A stretch of DNA of 64,000 bases from Syntrophobacteraceae bacterium. GTDB lineage: Bacteria > Desulfobacterota > Syntrophobacteria > Syntrophobacterales > Syntrophobacteraceae. The first letter of the stretch is position 1. Each line of letters opens with the position of its first letter. A model generated the notes under the pieces. That model worked only from the letters and a program-made list of their open reading frames with translations, was not told where the DNA came from and made no database searches. The translations under genes and the position numbers were made by a program. The stretch covers positions 1-64,000 of the forward strand of contig JARLHO010000068.1 in NCBI GenBank assembly GCA_031292215.1. The letters are read 5' to 3'. Shown here one piece after another: positions 28,495-37,099 of the stretch.

Positions 28495-28889
28495 AGTGAA
28501 AAGACCTTTCATGGAGGATGTAGTTGTGGAAAAAGGTGGAAAGCACCAGGCCGTAAGGGAAAAGCAAGCTGCATACCGCGAAGATGTCGGTAAATCAAAT
28601 GGTTGATGTAAAAGACAAATTTGTCTCATCTCGCAATGGCGGCCCTAAAAAATGGAACAAATATGTATCTTCATGGTCAAATAAATCGGATATTGCGACA
28701 AATATGTTCCGGAGAGCGTCTCCATGGGGTCGGTTCGTGCATTGAAAAAAGGCAAAGATGTATTTATTCGGGGCCCATACTGCGACAAGCGAGCCGAAAG
28801 TAGCGCTACGCGTCTCATTTGTGATAATATGGCGACGCATTATTTACAAAAATGAACCTTAACCCGAAAAAGAGGCGAGGGCTAAAAAC
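28495..28889. other. Intergenic region between amt1 and the first PII gene
   Basis: About 395 bp of locally AT-rich DNA controlling two divergent nitrogen genes. Visible are a perfect palindrome GACAAATTTGTC (28614-28625) and the direct repeat ACAAATATGT at 28657-28666 and 28698-28707. These may be operator-like; no sigma-54 site with correct GG-N10-GC spacing was seen here. Confidence 0.4.
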
Positions 28890-29228
28890 ATGACAAAGAT
28901 CGAAGCGATCATAAAGCCTTTCCGGCTTACCGAGGTGCAGGAAGCTCTAACCGCGCTCGGCATTCAGGGAATGACAGTTACCGAGGTGAAAGGGTTCGGG
29001 CGCCAGAAGGGGCATGTGGAACTCTACCGGGGTGCGGAATACACTGTCAATTTTGTACCAAAGCTCTATATCATGACCATTGTTTCAGACGATCTTGCGC
29101 AAAAGGCTGTGGATGCGATACAAAAAGCGGCCTACACCGGCAAGATCGGGGACGGGAAAATATTTCTTTCCAAAATCGACGAGGCGGTGCGCATCCGTAC
29201 CAAAGAGACCGGCAGTGAAGCCCTCTAG
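28890..29228 (+). CDS. glnK: PII nitrogen regulatory protein (first copy)
   Basis: A 112-residue trimeric PII protein that senses ATP/ADP and 2-oxoglutarate and blocks Amt channels. The T-loop includes Tyr51 (YRGAEYTVNFVPK), the classical uridylylation site; the B-loop reads [10 protein letters not shown] and the C-terminus is RIRTKETGSEAL. ATG 28890 lies after GAGGCGAGGG. It is transcribed away from amt1 and has its own terminator, so it is a single-gene unit. It differs from the second copy at scattered positions, mostly in the last third. Confidence 0.96.
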   Translation: MTKIEAIIKPFRLTEVQEALTALGIQGMTVTEVKGFGRQKGHVELYRGAEYTVNFVPKLYIMTIVSDDLAQKAVDAIQKAAYTGKIGDGKIFLSKIDEAVRIRTKETGSEAL

Positions 29229-29263
29229 TCGTTGTAAGGCCTAAAATCCCATTGGTTGGCAAG

Positions 29264-29299
29264 GGGCGGGTCCGACCTACCCGCCCGCATTTATTTTTG
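29264..29299 (+). terminator. Terminator after the first PII gene
   Basis: An 8-bp stem GGGCGGGT/ACCCGCCC (29264-29271 with 29279-29286) followed by GCATTTATTTTTGG. Confidence 0.8.
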
Positions 29300-29581
29300 G
29301 TTAACCTCCGCTCGCCTTCCTTCGTTTTGTCGTTTCGAACTCCCCCTTGTTTACAGAATTGTCCTTGCCTGGGGTATTTTTTTTCTTTCCGGGAGGGGGA
29401 GTGGTTTTCTCAATTTCCTAAATCCTCACAAAAATGTTTCAAATATGTGTCCATTATTTGCGTTAGCACAATTGTGTGTTGATAATCGTCTGGGGAATCC
29501 TTTTCCGAAGTCACCTTTCTGCGGTTAAAACGTTAACAAATCAATAAGATAACAAAAACATTCAATATTGTAACAAGACTC

Positions 29582-29596
29582 TGGCATGTGCTTTGG
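29582..29596 (+). promoter_or_regulatory. Sigma-54-like promoter of PII-Amt operon
   Basis: TGGCATG-N4-TTGG matches the consensus TGGCAYR-N4-TTGC except for the last base. The position, about 95 bp before the second PII gene, and the nitrogen role of the operon both fit RpoN control. Confidence 0.5.
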
Positions 29597-29659
29597 ACCT
29601 TGTCGGCAGATTCGCCCGGTTGCAGGCTAAAGCGGTCTGTTTAAATAGCAAATGGCTAA

Positions 29660-30031
<372 letters not shown>

Positions 30032-30097
30032 TTTTTTAAGCGATTCATTCTGCGTGAGATGAATTTTTCAAGACTTGTTTGGTAGAGAGGAAATGAA

Positions 30098-31411
30098 ATG
30101 AAGAGGTTGTGGGCGATAGTTACTCTTGTCTTTTTGGGAACCTTTGGGGGCGCAGCTTGCGCTCTGGCTGCTGTGCCGGCTAAAATCGACACCGGCGATA
30201 CGGCCTGGCTGCTGATTTCCTCGGCCCTGGTGCTTTTGATGACCCCGGGGCTTGCCCTGTTTTACGGAGGCATGGTCCGACGAAAAAATGTGCTCGGAAC
30301 GCTTATGCACAGTTTTGTGGCAATGGGCATAATATCGGTTCAGTGGGTGATTATCGGCTATAGCCTGTCGTTTGGACCAGACGTTGGCCATTTCATCGGA
30401 AATCTTCATTGGCTGGGACTACACCACGTGGGGCTCACCCCGGATCCCGACTATGGAGCAACGGTCCCTCACCAGGCGTATATGATTTTCCAGATGATGT
30501 TTGCGATCATCACCCCGGCTCTTATCTCGGGGGCGATTGCCGAGAGGATGAAATTTAGCGCTTATGTCGTGTTCATGGTCATCTGGGCGTTTTTGGTCTA
30601 CGATCCGCTCGCTCACTGGGTATGGGGAACGGGCGGCTGGCTAAGAAACCTGGGGGCGCTCGATTTTGCCGGAGGCCTGGTGGTTCATATCAGCTCGGGG
30701 GTTTCCGCGCTTGCCTGTATCCTGGTTCTGGGAAAAAGGAAAGGCTACAAGGTCGAGATCATGGCCCCGCATAACCTTACCATGACGCTTCTTGGGGCGG
30801 CGCTGCTCTGGTTTGGCTGGTTTGGCTTCAATGCGGGCAGCGCGGTGGCCTCCGGAGCTCTGGCGACCTCGGCCTTTGTGGTAACCCACATCGCAACGGC
30901 CGCCGCGGCCCTTTCCTGGATGTTCGTCGAATGGATTCACAGGGGAAAGCCCACAGCCCTGGGCTTTGCCTCGGGGGCGGTCGCAGGACTTGTCGCCATC
31001 ACCCCGGCTTCGGGTTTTATCGGTCCCATGCCGGCCCTTCTTTTGGGGCTCATGGCGGGGGCAATCTGCTATGCTGCGGTAAGCCTAAAGCCGCGATTTG
31101 GCTATGATGACGCCCTTGACGTAATCGGGGTGCATGGGGTTGGCGGGACTTTCGGGGCGCTTTTCACCGGGTTTTTTGCCTCAACGCTCATAAACGGCGC
31201 GGGCGCAAACGGCCTTTTCTACGGAAATCCCAAGCAGGTTGGCATCCAGGCGCTCTCGGTCGGGTGTGCGTGGGTTTACTCTTTTGTGGTAACCTTCATC
31301 ATCCTCAAGGTGCTAGACGCTGTGATGGGCCTTAGGGTAAGCGAAGAAGACGAGTCCACGGGTCTTGATCTTAGCCAGCACGGCGAGGTGGGCTACACGT
31401 TTGAGGCATAG
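30098..31411 (+). CDS. amt: Ammonium transporter (second copy)
   Basis: A 437-residue Amt channel with a signal-like N-terminus (residues 1-24) and about eleven membrane helices. The pore-His signatures are DFAGGLVVHISSG and GVHGVGGTFG, and the C-terminal tail is SGLDLSQHGEVGYTFEA. It follows the second PII gene by 66 bp with AGAGAGGAA before ATG 30098. It is a paralogue of the minus-strand copy, with a longer loop around residue 110 (GLTPDPDYGATVPHQ). Confidence 0.95.
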   Translation: MKRLWAIVTLVFLGTFGGAACALAAVPAKIDTGDTAWLLISSALVLLMTPGLALFYGGMVRRKNVLGTLMHSFVAMGIISVQWVIIGYSLSFGPDVGHFIGNLHWLGLHHVGLTPDPDYGATVPHQAYMIFQMMFAIITPALISGAIAERMKFSAYVVFMVIWAFLVYDPLAHWVWGTGGWLRNLGALDFAGGLVVHISSGVSALACILVLGKRKGYKVEIMAPHNLTMTLLGAALLWFGWFGFNAGSAVASGALATSAFVVTHIATAAAALSWMFVEWIHRGKPTALGFASGAVAGLVAITPASGFIGPMPALLLGLMAGAICYAAVSLKPRFGYDDALDVIGVHGVGGTFGALFTGFFASTLINGAGANGLFYGNPKQVGIQALSVGCAWVYSFVVTFIILKVLDAVMGLRVSEEDESTGLDLSQHGEVGYTFEA

Positions 31412-31435
31412 TGTCGACTTTGGTTATCCGGGGGG

Positions 31436-31470
31436 GGGCGGGGGGCACGCCTCCCCGCCCGCTTGCTGTC
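31436..31470 (+). terminator. GC-rich hairpin after amt2
   Basis: A GGGCGGGG../..CCCCGCCC stem directly after the transporter gene, followed by only a short T-tract. A likely transcription end, though not a textbook terminator. Confidence 0.45.
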
Positions 31471-31667
31471 CTTTGCCTCTGCTTGGGCGGCCGGTTGGCG
31501 ACACGGTCTCCTTGCCGATGTGGAATGCGGTCCTGCCTGCGGCGGGACCGCTCGCTTTAGCCCTTGTCCGCCGGTGTGTGTTTTCTGTAAATGGAGCTTC
31601 GAGAGGCTTTGGGGCGCTCGCCGCTTGGGGTATTTTATAACGGAGGGGGTTTTGTGGGAGGCAGGGC

Positions 31668-32591
31668 GTGAATACAGATGTAGCTAAGGGGCGCGCGAGC
31701 TCGAAAGACACCGTAAGGATCGCGGCAATTAGCGACCTGCACTGCCGCAGGGATTCCAAACCATGGCTTCGACCGGTTTTCGAGCAAATTGCCGGTGAGG
31801 CCGATATCCTGGTCGTTTGTGGAGATATCACCGACTGGGGTAGAGCCGGGGAGTGTGAGGTCTTTTTGAAACAAGCCGCGCCTGTTTTGCAAAAGATCCC
31901 TGTTCTCGCGGTGCTTGGAAACCATGATGTCGAATCCGGAAAACAAGACGAGCTTGTAGAGCAGCTCCTATCCGCCGGTGTCTCGATGCTCGATGGAAAC
32001 AGCCTCACTGTCGGCGGGGTGGGTTTTACCGGTGTAAAAGGTTTTGGGGGCGGTTTTGGCAAGATGGCTGTGCAGCCGCTGGGGGAGGGGGCAGTAAAAA
32101 ACTTCGTAAGCGAATCGGTCTTGGAGGCCCAAAAGCTTGAAGCCGGCCTTTCGGCATTAAACCAGAAGTTGCCGCGCATCGCTCTTTTGCATTATGCCCC
32201 GATCCGGGAAACCGTGGCCGGTGAACCGCTGGAGTTATTCCCCTTTCTGGGATCGAGCGGCCTGGAAGAACCTGTAAACAAGTATGCTGCGACCGCTGTT
32301 TTTCACGGCCATGCGCACGCGGGGAGCCTGGAGGGAAAAACCAGCGCCAATGTTCCCGTCTATAATGTTTGCGCCTCCGTATTAAAGAAGCGCTTCCCCG
32401 GCCGCCCCCCCTTTTTTGTATTAGATGTTCCGGTGGGCAGCGGCGTGTCGCCGCAGACGGGTTGCCGAGCCCCGACCTGCCCGACTGGCTGCGCCGGCGG
32501 CCGCTCGGAGGGCAGTCCGCACCGGCTGCCGAGTGATGTGTTCACCGTGGTTTCATCTCGTCCAGTCAAAAACGAGCGAGGATTTAGCTAG
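31668..32591 (+). CDS. Calcineurin-type metallophosphoesterase
   Basis: 307 residues with the complete two-metal phosphoesterase set: SDLHC (about 24), GDITD (about 52), GNHDV (about 84), HYAP (about 180) and GHAHAG (about 213). The catalytic fold ends near residue 250 (PPFFVLDV). The last 50 residues are Gly/Ser/Cys-rich and unlike the rest (SPQTGCRAPTCPTGCAGG), so the true end may have been altered by a frameshift or by GC-rich DNA insertion. Substrate unknown. GTG 31668 is used. Repeat copy D lies downstream. Confidence 0.85.
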   Translation: MNTDVAKGRASSKDTVRIAAISDLHCRRDSKPWLRPVFEQIAGEADILVVCGDITDWGRAGECEVFLKQAAPVLQKIPVLAVLGNHDVESGKQDELVEQLLSAGVSMLDGNSLTVGGVGFTGVKGFGGGFGKMAVQPLGEGAVKNFVSESVLEAQKLEAGLSALNQKLPRIALLHYAPIRETVAGEPLELFPFLGSSGLEEPVNKYAATAVFHGHAHAGSLEGKTSANVPVYNVCASVLKKRFPGRPPFFVLDVPVGSGVSPQTGCRAPTCPTGCAGGRSEGSPHRLPSDVFTVVSSRPVKNERGFS

Positions 32592-32721
32592 GCGAAAAAC
32601 CCGATGTTCGGGTTTTCTATCGGCAGAGTAAAAGATTTCGGGTTATTCAGTACTCAGGTTTTTCGACCTCGATATCCTTAAGAACAGGGACGGAGTTTAC
32701 TCCGTGCTGTACGAACGGAGT

Positions 32722-32822
32722 TGAAATCCCCCCAACCCCCCTTTGCAAAAAAGGGGGGCGATCGAGCCAAGCCCCTCCAGGCAAATCTCCGGTAAGGGGT
32801 AAGTGGGCGCATGTGCGGGTCA
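32722..32822. repeat. Palindromic dispersed repeat, copy D
   Basis: Centre and right half of the unit (CCCCCCAACCCCCC..GGGGGGCGATC.., TAAGTGGGCGCATGTGCGGG). A flank at 32655-32720 (TTTTTCGACCTCGATATCCTTA) matches the module before copy C. It lies between the convergent ends of the phosphoesterase and DUF72 genes. Confidence 0.8.
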
Positions 32823-32838
32823 TCATAAGTTCTTCGTC

Positions 32839-33885
32839 TTATCTTCTCGCGTGATCTTTTTGCCGCGCGAACTCTCCGATAATCATTTGAGCCAACAACG
32901 GGGCATTTCCTGCCGCCCGGTTGTTTATTATGACATTTAGCCGCACATTTTTTTCCACCGCCTCACACATGAGCTTGGCGGTCTGCTCAACCATCGCGGG
33001 GCGAGTCCTGTCCTCCACGATCCGATCGAAAGGAAAGGCCCGGGCATAGGCGTCCTCATAGCGAACCCCCGCAGGGGTCATGAGCCGGATAACGGCTTGG
33101 CCCCCGGAGGTGATAAACCGGCTTGCCGCCTTTACAAACTGGGCCTTAAGGCTTGGCAGCCAGGTCCAATGCGACAATATCTGTCCTGCTCCATGCTTTT
33201 CGAAAACCTCTCGTACCGCCTTGCAGCAATAGCTCTCCGTTCGAAGTTCCACGTGGCGCCCGTTGCCCGGGGGGATGGCGCCAAAAAAGACATCGAGGCG
33301 CGATGCGAGTTCCTCTGGGGGCATCCGCTCGGATTGTCTCTGGTACTCCTGCTCGAAAATTATTCCTTTAAGGTTTGATCCAAGAAGAGCCGTGGCGGGT
33401 TCATGGAATTGGCGGATATATTTTTCCGAGGCCAGATAGTTTTCGTTGGGGACGTAGGAATTTCCACGCCGGAGCTTCTGAGCGAAAAACATCTGAGGCG
33501 CCTTGATAAACACCCTGTCTTCCGGTCCAAGGTGGATCGAATATTGCCTGAGGGTCTCGTGGCAGGCCGTAGGCGAGCCGTTTTCGAGAAGAGGCGCATA
33601 GAAGGTGAAATCTATTTCGAGCGTGCTGAAGTGGTGGAAATACTCCCGAACCGAATCAACGGGCAGAACCTGCTCACGGAAGCAGCTTTTGCCAACCTTT
33701 TTGGTGCGGCAAGTTATTTGCTCTTTGTAGAGCTCTTCGGTATAGATCTGGCCAAGCCAGCCTTTGTAGCGGTCGCTCGCCGTTCCAATGGAGATCAGCG
33801 GGTGAATGTTTCGGAAAAAGAACTTTTCGGCCGCCTGCAGCGCCGTGTGGTCTTTGGGTTGGCATCCGTTGTCCATAACCTTCAT
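32839..33885 (-). CDS. DUF72 family protein
   Basis: 348 residues of the DUF72 (YecE-like) TIM-barrel family. Recognisable stretches are the early ISIGTASDRYKGWLG (IGTSGWxYxxW-like), FTFYAPL, DRVFIKAPQMFFA, the HVELRTESY strand and the C-terminal NNRAAGNAPLLAQ. Family function is not established. The protein is longer than many members. It overlaps the upstream histidine kinase gene by four bases (ATGA), so it is translated with the kinase; a link between the two is inferred only from this. Confidence 0.85.
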   Translation of the reverse strand: MKVMDNGCQPKDHTALQAAEKFFFRNIHPLISIGTASDRYKGWLGQIYTEELYKEQITCRTKKVGKSCFREQVLPVDSVREYFHHFSTLEIDFTFYAPLLENGSPTACHETLRQYSIHLGPEDRVFIKAPQMFFAQKLRRGNSYVPNENYLASEKYIRQFHEPATALLGSNLKGIIFEQEYQRQSERMPPEELASRLDVFFGAIPPGNGRHVELRTESYCCKAVREVFEKHGAGQILSHWTWLPSLKAQFVKAASRFITSGGQAVIRLMTPAGVRYEDAYARAFPFDRIVEDRTRPAMVEQTAKLMCEAVEKNVRLNVIINNRAAGNAPLLAQMIIGEFARQKDHARR

Positions 33886-36422
33886 CCCGCCGGGAGTCTT
33901 AGCCGAAGGGTCGCGCCGTCTCCGGAGTTAACAACTTCAATGGCTCCTTTGTGCGCTTCGACGATCTTTTTAACTATTGGAAGTCCCAGTCCCGTCCCTC
34001 CTTTTCTGGTGGTAAAGAAGGGCAAAAAGATATCTTTTCTTATTTCGCAGGCTATCCCCGGACCGTTATCGATAACATCGACAATCAGCTCTTTTCCCCG
34101 CATGCGATGGACTATCCGTACCGGCTGAGAAACGGGGGAAGCTTCGATGGCATTGGTCAGCAAATTGATGAAAACCCGTTTGATCCGTAGAGGATCGAGC
34201 GGCAGGTCGGGGATGGAACCAAGGGCTTCGATCCTTAGTTGGATGTCTTTGGCATCGGCCAGAGGCTTTGTCACAGCAACACTTTCGGCCAGCAGGGGAC
34301 CGATTTGCTCGATCGATTTGCACAGTTCGATGGGTTTGGAGAAGTCGAGCATTTCTTCGACCATTTTCTCGAGCCTTTCGGTCTCCTTTAAAATGATTTC
34401 CGTTTTAGCCCAGCAGGGATCTGTTGGTTCGATGCGCCGCTGGACCTGTTTTGTAAACCCTCCGATAGCCACCAGGGGGGTCTTCATGTCATGGGCGACA
34501 CTCGAGAGCGCCCTGCCGATCCCCGCCAGGTTCTCGGCCTCTTTTAACGCCTTCATGGACCGTTCCCGTTCGATGAGTTTCCACATCCCGTCCATGAGAA
34601 GCGTCAACTGCCGCAGATCCGACTGGTCGTAGCCCCCACCCTTGTTGGCGACAACGGCCACAGCGCTCGCCCGTTCCCCGTCGCAAACCGGGATGCTCAT
34701 ACACCGGCTAAAAGAAGCCGTGGAAAACGGCAGTCCTTTTCCGGCGGCCTCGGTGTCCGAAATTTCATTGGCAACGACCGGCTGACACTTCTTTATCGCA
34801 TCGGCCCATGTCCCGGCCCCCTCGATCCGCGTTTGGGCAAGGGGTGGGGGGGCGGGGACCCCTGCGCACCAGTTGACGACTCTTTCTTCTTCATCGAGAA
34901 ATCCTATGGCGCCGGTCTCGCTTCTGGTGAGATGTAATTCCTGATCGAGCACGTAGCGTACGATCTCCTTTTCGGAGGTCCACGGGATCTGGCTGAGGTT
35001 TAACAGAGCCTGGAGTCTTTTTTCGTTTAGCCGCTGCGCTTCCTCGGCCCGCTTACGTTCGGCGATCTCGACCAAAAGGGACAGGTTTGCGTTGCCCAAC
35101 TCCTCGGTTCTTTCCCGGACCCGTATTTCCAGTTCCTCGTGCGTCTTGCGCAGTCTCTCCTCGATTTCCTTTCTCTCGGATATATCCAGGCAGTACTCGA
35201 TAATTTGGGCCACCTCCCCGGATTTATCCAGGATCGGGTAGCCGTGAACTTCCACGTATTTTGCCCTGCCATGTTGATCGTAGTGAACGTGTTCGGTTGT
35301 GAACGGCTTGCCCGTCGCGCGAATTTCCTGAAGGGGACAGGGATGTTCGTCGCCCGGGCAGGGTTTGCCTGTGCGGTGAAACAGGGAGTAGCATTTTGCC
35401 TCGGGCCGAAGAGCCTCGGGCATGGCCGCGCTATTTGCCAGCACAATGCTGTAGTCTTTGGCGTCCACGACGTAAAAAGGGTGGGAGAGCGATTCGAGAA
35501 CACTTCTTAGAAACGAGTTTTGCTCAACTATTTTTTCCTCGGCCCTTTTCCTGTCGGTTATGTCGCGGGCGGTCCCTATGAGGCCGGCGATGGATTCCTC
35601 CGAAAAAAGACAGGCGCACTGGAATTCGAAAAAGCGGTAGGTTCCGGCCTTTACCAGTAGCCGTGCCTCCCCGGGCGGGAGTTGCTCGCCGTGTAAAATC
35701 CTTTGCCTGCATTCCCGCTGCGTCTTACGGTCTTCGGGATGAATCAGCAGATTGCAGTCTCTGCCAATCCAGTCTTTGATTTTCCAGCCGGTTATTTTTT
35801 CGAACGCCGGGTTTAGCGAGGTAATGGCGTCATCGGCCCCGACCGTAAAGGTCAAATCCAGTGAACTGTTTATGAGCGAGCGGTACTTTTGCTCGCTGGC
35901 ACGAAGAGCCCTTCGGGCGGCGAACCCAGCGTCTATCTGCCTGCTTAGCCTCAGGTTTTTCTCCTGGAGTTCGGCCGTCCTGCCCTCGACCAATTCTTCC
36001 AGGTGTTCCCTGTGCCTTGCCAGTTCGAGCTCGGCTCTTTTCAATCGCACGGCGCACCCGATAGCTTTTGTAAGCGCCGCGCAGTTTAACTCCCCCTTTA
36101 GCAGGCAGTCGGAGGCGCCCGTGGCAAGGGCCTCCTTGCATATCCCCGTTCGGTCGTCGGGCAAAAGAAGGATCATGGCGGCTCGATCGCCCCGCTCCCT
36201 TGCTTTGCGCAAAAAGTCGAGGCCGATCGGCCCCCCCGGGGCATAACCCAGAAGGCAGACGTCATAGGGGTCCCCCAGGGCGTCCAACCCCGCCTCATAG
36301 GAACCGGCCCAGTCAAGTTTTGGCTGTTCGAAGGCGGACTTGGCCAGAAGGGCGCTTATGATGGCGAAGTCTTCTTTCTTGGCGTCGATGAGAAGTATTT
36401 TGAGTTTGTCAATGGAATCCAT
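33882..36422 (-). CDS. PAS/GAF sensor histidine kinase with degenerate receiver
   Basis: 846 residues, probably cytoplasmic. Order: receiver-like domain (about 5-125), helical linker (to about 175), PAS1 (about 175-295), PAS2 with a Cys-rich insert (about 300-425), GAF (about 480-625), HisKA with H644 (VAHDMKTPL), and HATPase (N-box NLLTNAIEAS, DNGPGIA, GGTGLGLPIVKK). In the receiver the phospho-acceptor Asp is Gly (G59 in CLLGY), though D13 and K109 remain, so it cannot be phosphorylated normally. The frame opens at 36662, but ATG 36422 with AAAGG upstream starts the domain. The stop overlaps the DUF72 gene. Confidence 0.9.
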   Translation of the reverse strand: MDSIDKLKILLIDAKKEDFAIISALLAKSAFEQPKLDWAGSYEAGLDALGDPYDVCLLGYAPGGPIGLDFLRKARERGDRAAMILLLPDDRTGICKEALATGASDCLLKGELNCAALTKAIGCAVRLKRAELELARHREHLEELVEGRTAELQEKNLRLSRQIDAGFAARRALRASEQKYRSLINSSLDLTFTVGADDAITSLNPAFEKITGWKIKDWIGRDCNLLIHPEDRKTQRECRQRILHGEQLPPGEARLLVKAGTYRFFEFQCACLFSEESIAGLIGTARDITDRKRAEEKIVEQNSFLRSVLESLSHPFYVVDAKDYSIVLANSAAMPEALRPEAKCYSLFHRTGKPCPGDEHPCPLQEIRATGKPFTTEHVHYDQHGRAKYVEVHGYPILDKSGEVAQIIEYCLDISERKEIEERLRKTHEELEIRVRERTEELGNANLSLLVEIAERKRAEEAQRLNEKRLQALLNLSQIPWTSEKEIVRYVLDQELHLTRSETGAIGFLDEEERVVNWCAGVPAPPPLAQTRIEGAGTWADAIKKCQPVVANEISDTEAAGKGLPFSTASFSRCMSIPVCDGERASAVAVVANKGGGYDQSDLRQLTLLMDGMWKLIERERSMKALKEAENLAGIGRALSSVAHDMKTPLVAIGGFTKQVQRRIEPTDPCWAKTEIILKETERLEKMVEEMLDFSKPIELCKSIEQIGPLLAESVAVTKPLADAKDIQLRIEALGSIPDLPLDPLRIKRVFINLLTNAIEASPVSQPVRIVHRMRGKELIVDVIDNGPGIACEIRKDIFLPFFTTRKGGTGLGLPIVKKIVEAHKGAIEVVNSGDGATLRLRLPAG

Positions 36423-37099
36423 CAAATTGCCTTTGGGAAAAATAGCAGAGTATTTCTGCTTATATAGTATCCGTGCGCGGCGTTTATGACAAGGAGCAAA
36501 ACCCGGGCCGGGCCGATCGGTATCCGATTGCCCGGGCAAGGCGTCCGGCTTGGAATTCCATGTAAACGCGCGGCAAAAAAGCATCGCGCGCGCAAGGGAG
36601 AAAAAACCCTTCAAAAGAAGTGGGCTCCGGGCAAGGCGGCGAAGATTTTCCGTTCTTTCCATATTTTTCTTTGTCTTTATTCATCGGGGGCCGGCATGTC
36701 AAGCCGAGCGAAAAGCGGGTGAGCGTGTGTGGGGCGCATCCTGAAATTTTTTTCCCGCGCCGCGAGGAGCTCGATCCCCTCAAAAAACCGATCGAAGCGG
36801 GGGGGCGGCCCATGGCAGCGGGAACTCTTCCGTGTCTTTGGGTCCTTATCGAATTTGAGAGCGAAAAAGAGCTAATGGCGTAGCGGAACTCATCCGATAT
36901 TTCTCGTAAGGGGAGAACTGTTCTTAAAAAAACCATGGGCCCTCATGCCTTCTGCGTTTTTACGATTTGAGCCTTCTATGCGGTTTCCCCCTGCGCCCCT
37001 CCGACGGGTATAGCTGTCAAGGAAACAGCTCGATAATTGTGGAATAAGGTATTTGTGAGTATCAATTAATTACCGTTTAAAGTAGAAGGGGATGAAAAA
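36423..37099. other. Long intergenic region
   Basis: About 680 bp between divergent genes. Several open frames cross it on both strands, but none has a ribosome site or protein-like character that I trust. The last 80 bp become AT-rich and hold the promoter region of the chemoreceptor gene. Confidence 0.4.

Noticed and set aside
28700-28740. Sigma-54 promoter for the first PII gene (TGGGGTCGGTTCGTGCA)
   Set aside because: The GG to GC spacing is off by one base and the central bases do not fit.
36484-36936. Minus-strand frame of 150 codons in the large intergenic region, and plus-strand frames opposite
   Set aside because: Overlapping frames on both strands, no ribosome site, low-complexity composition; likely chance frames in GC-rich DNA.
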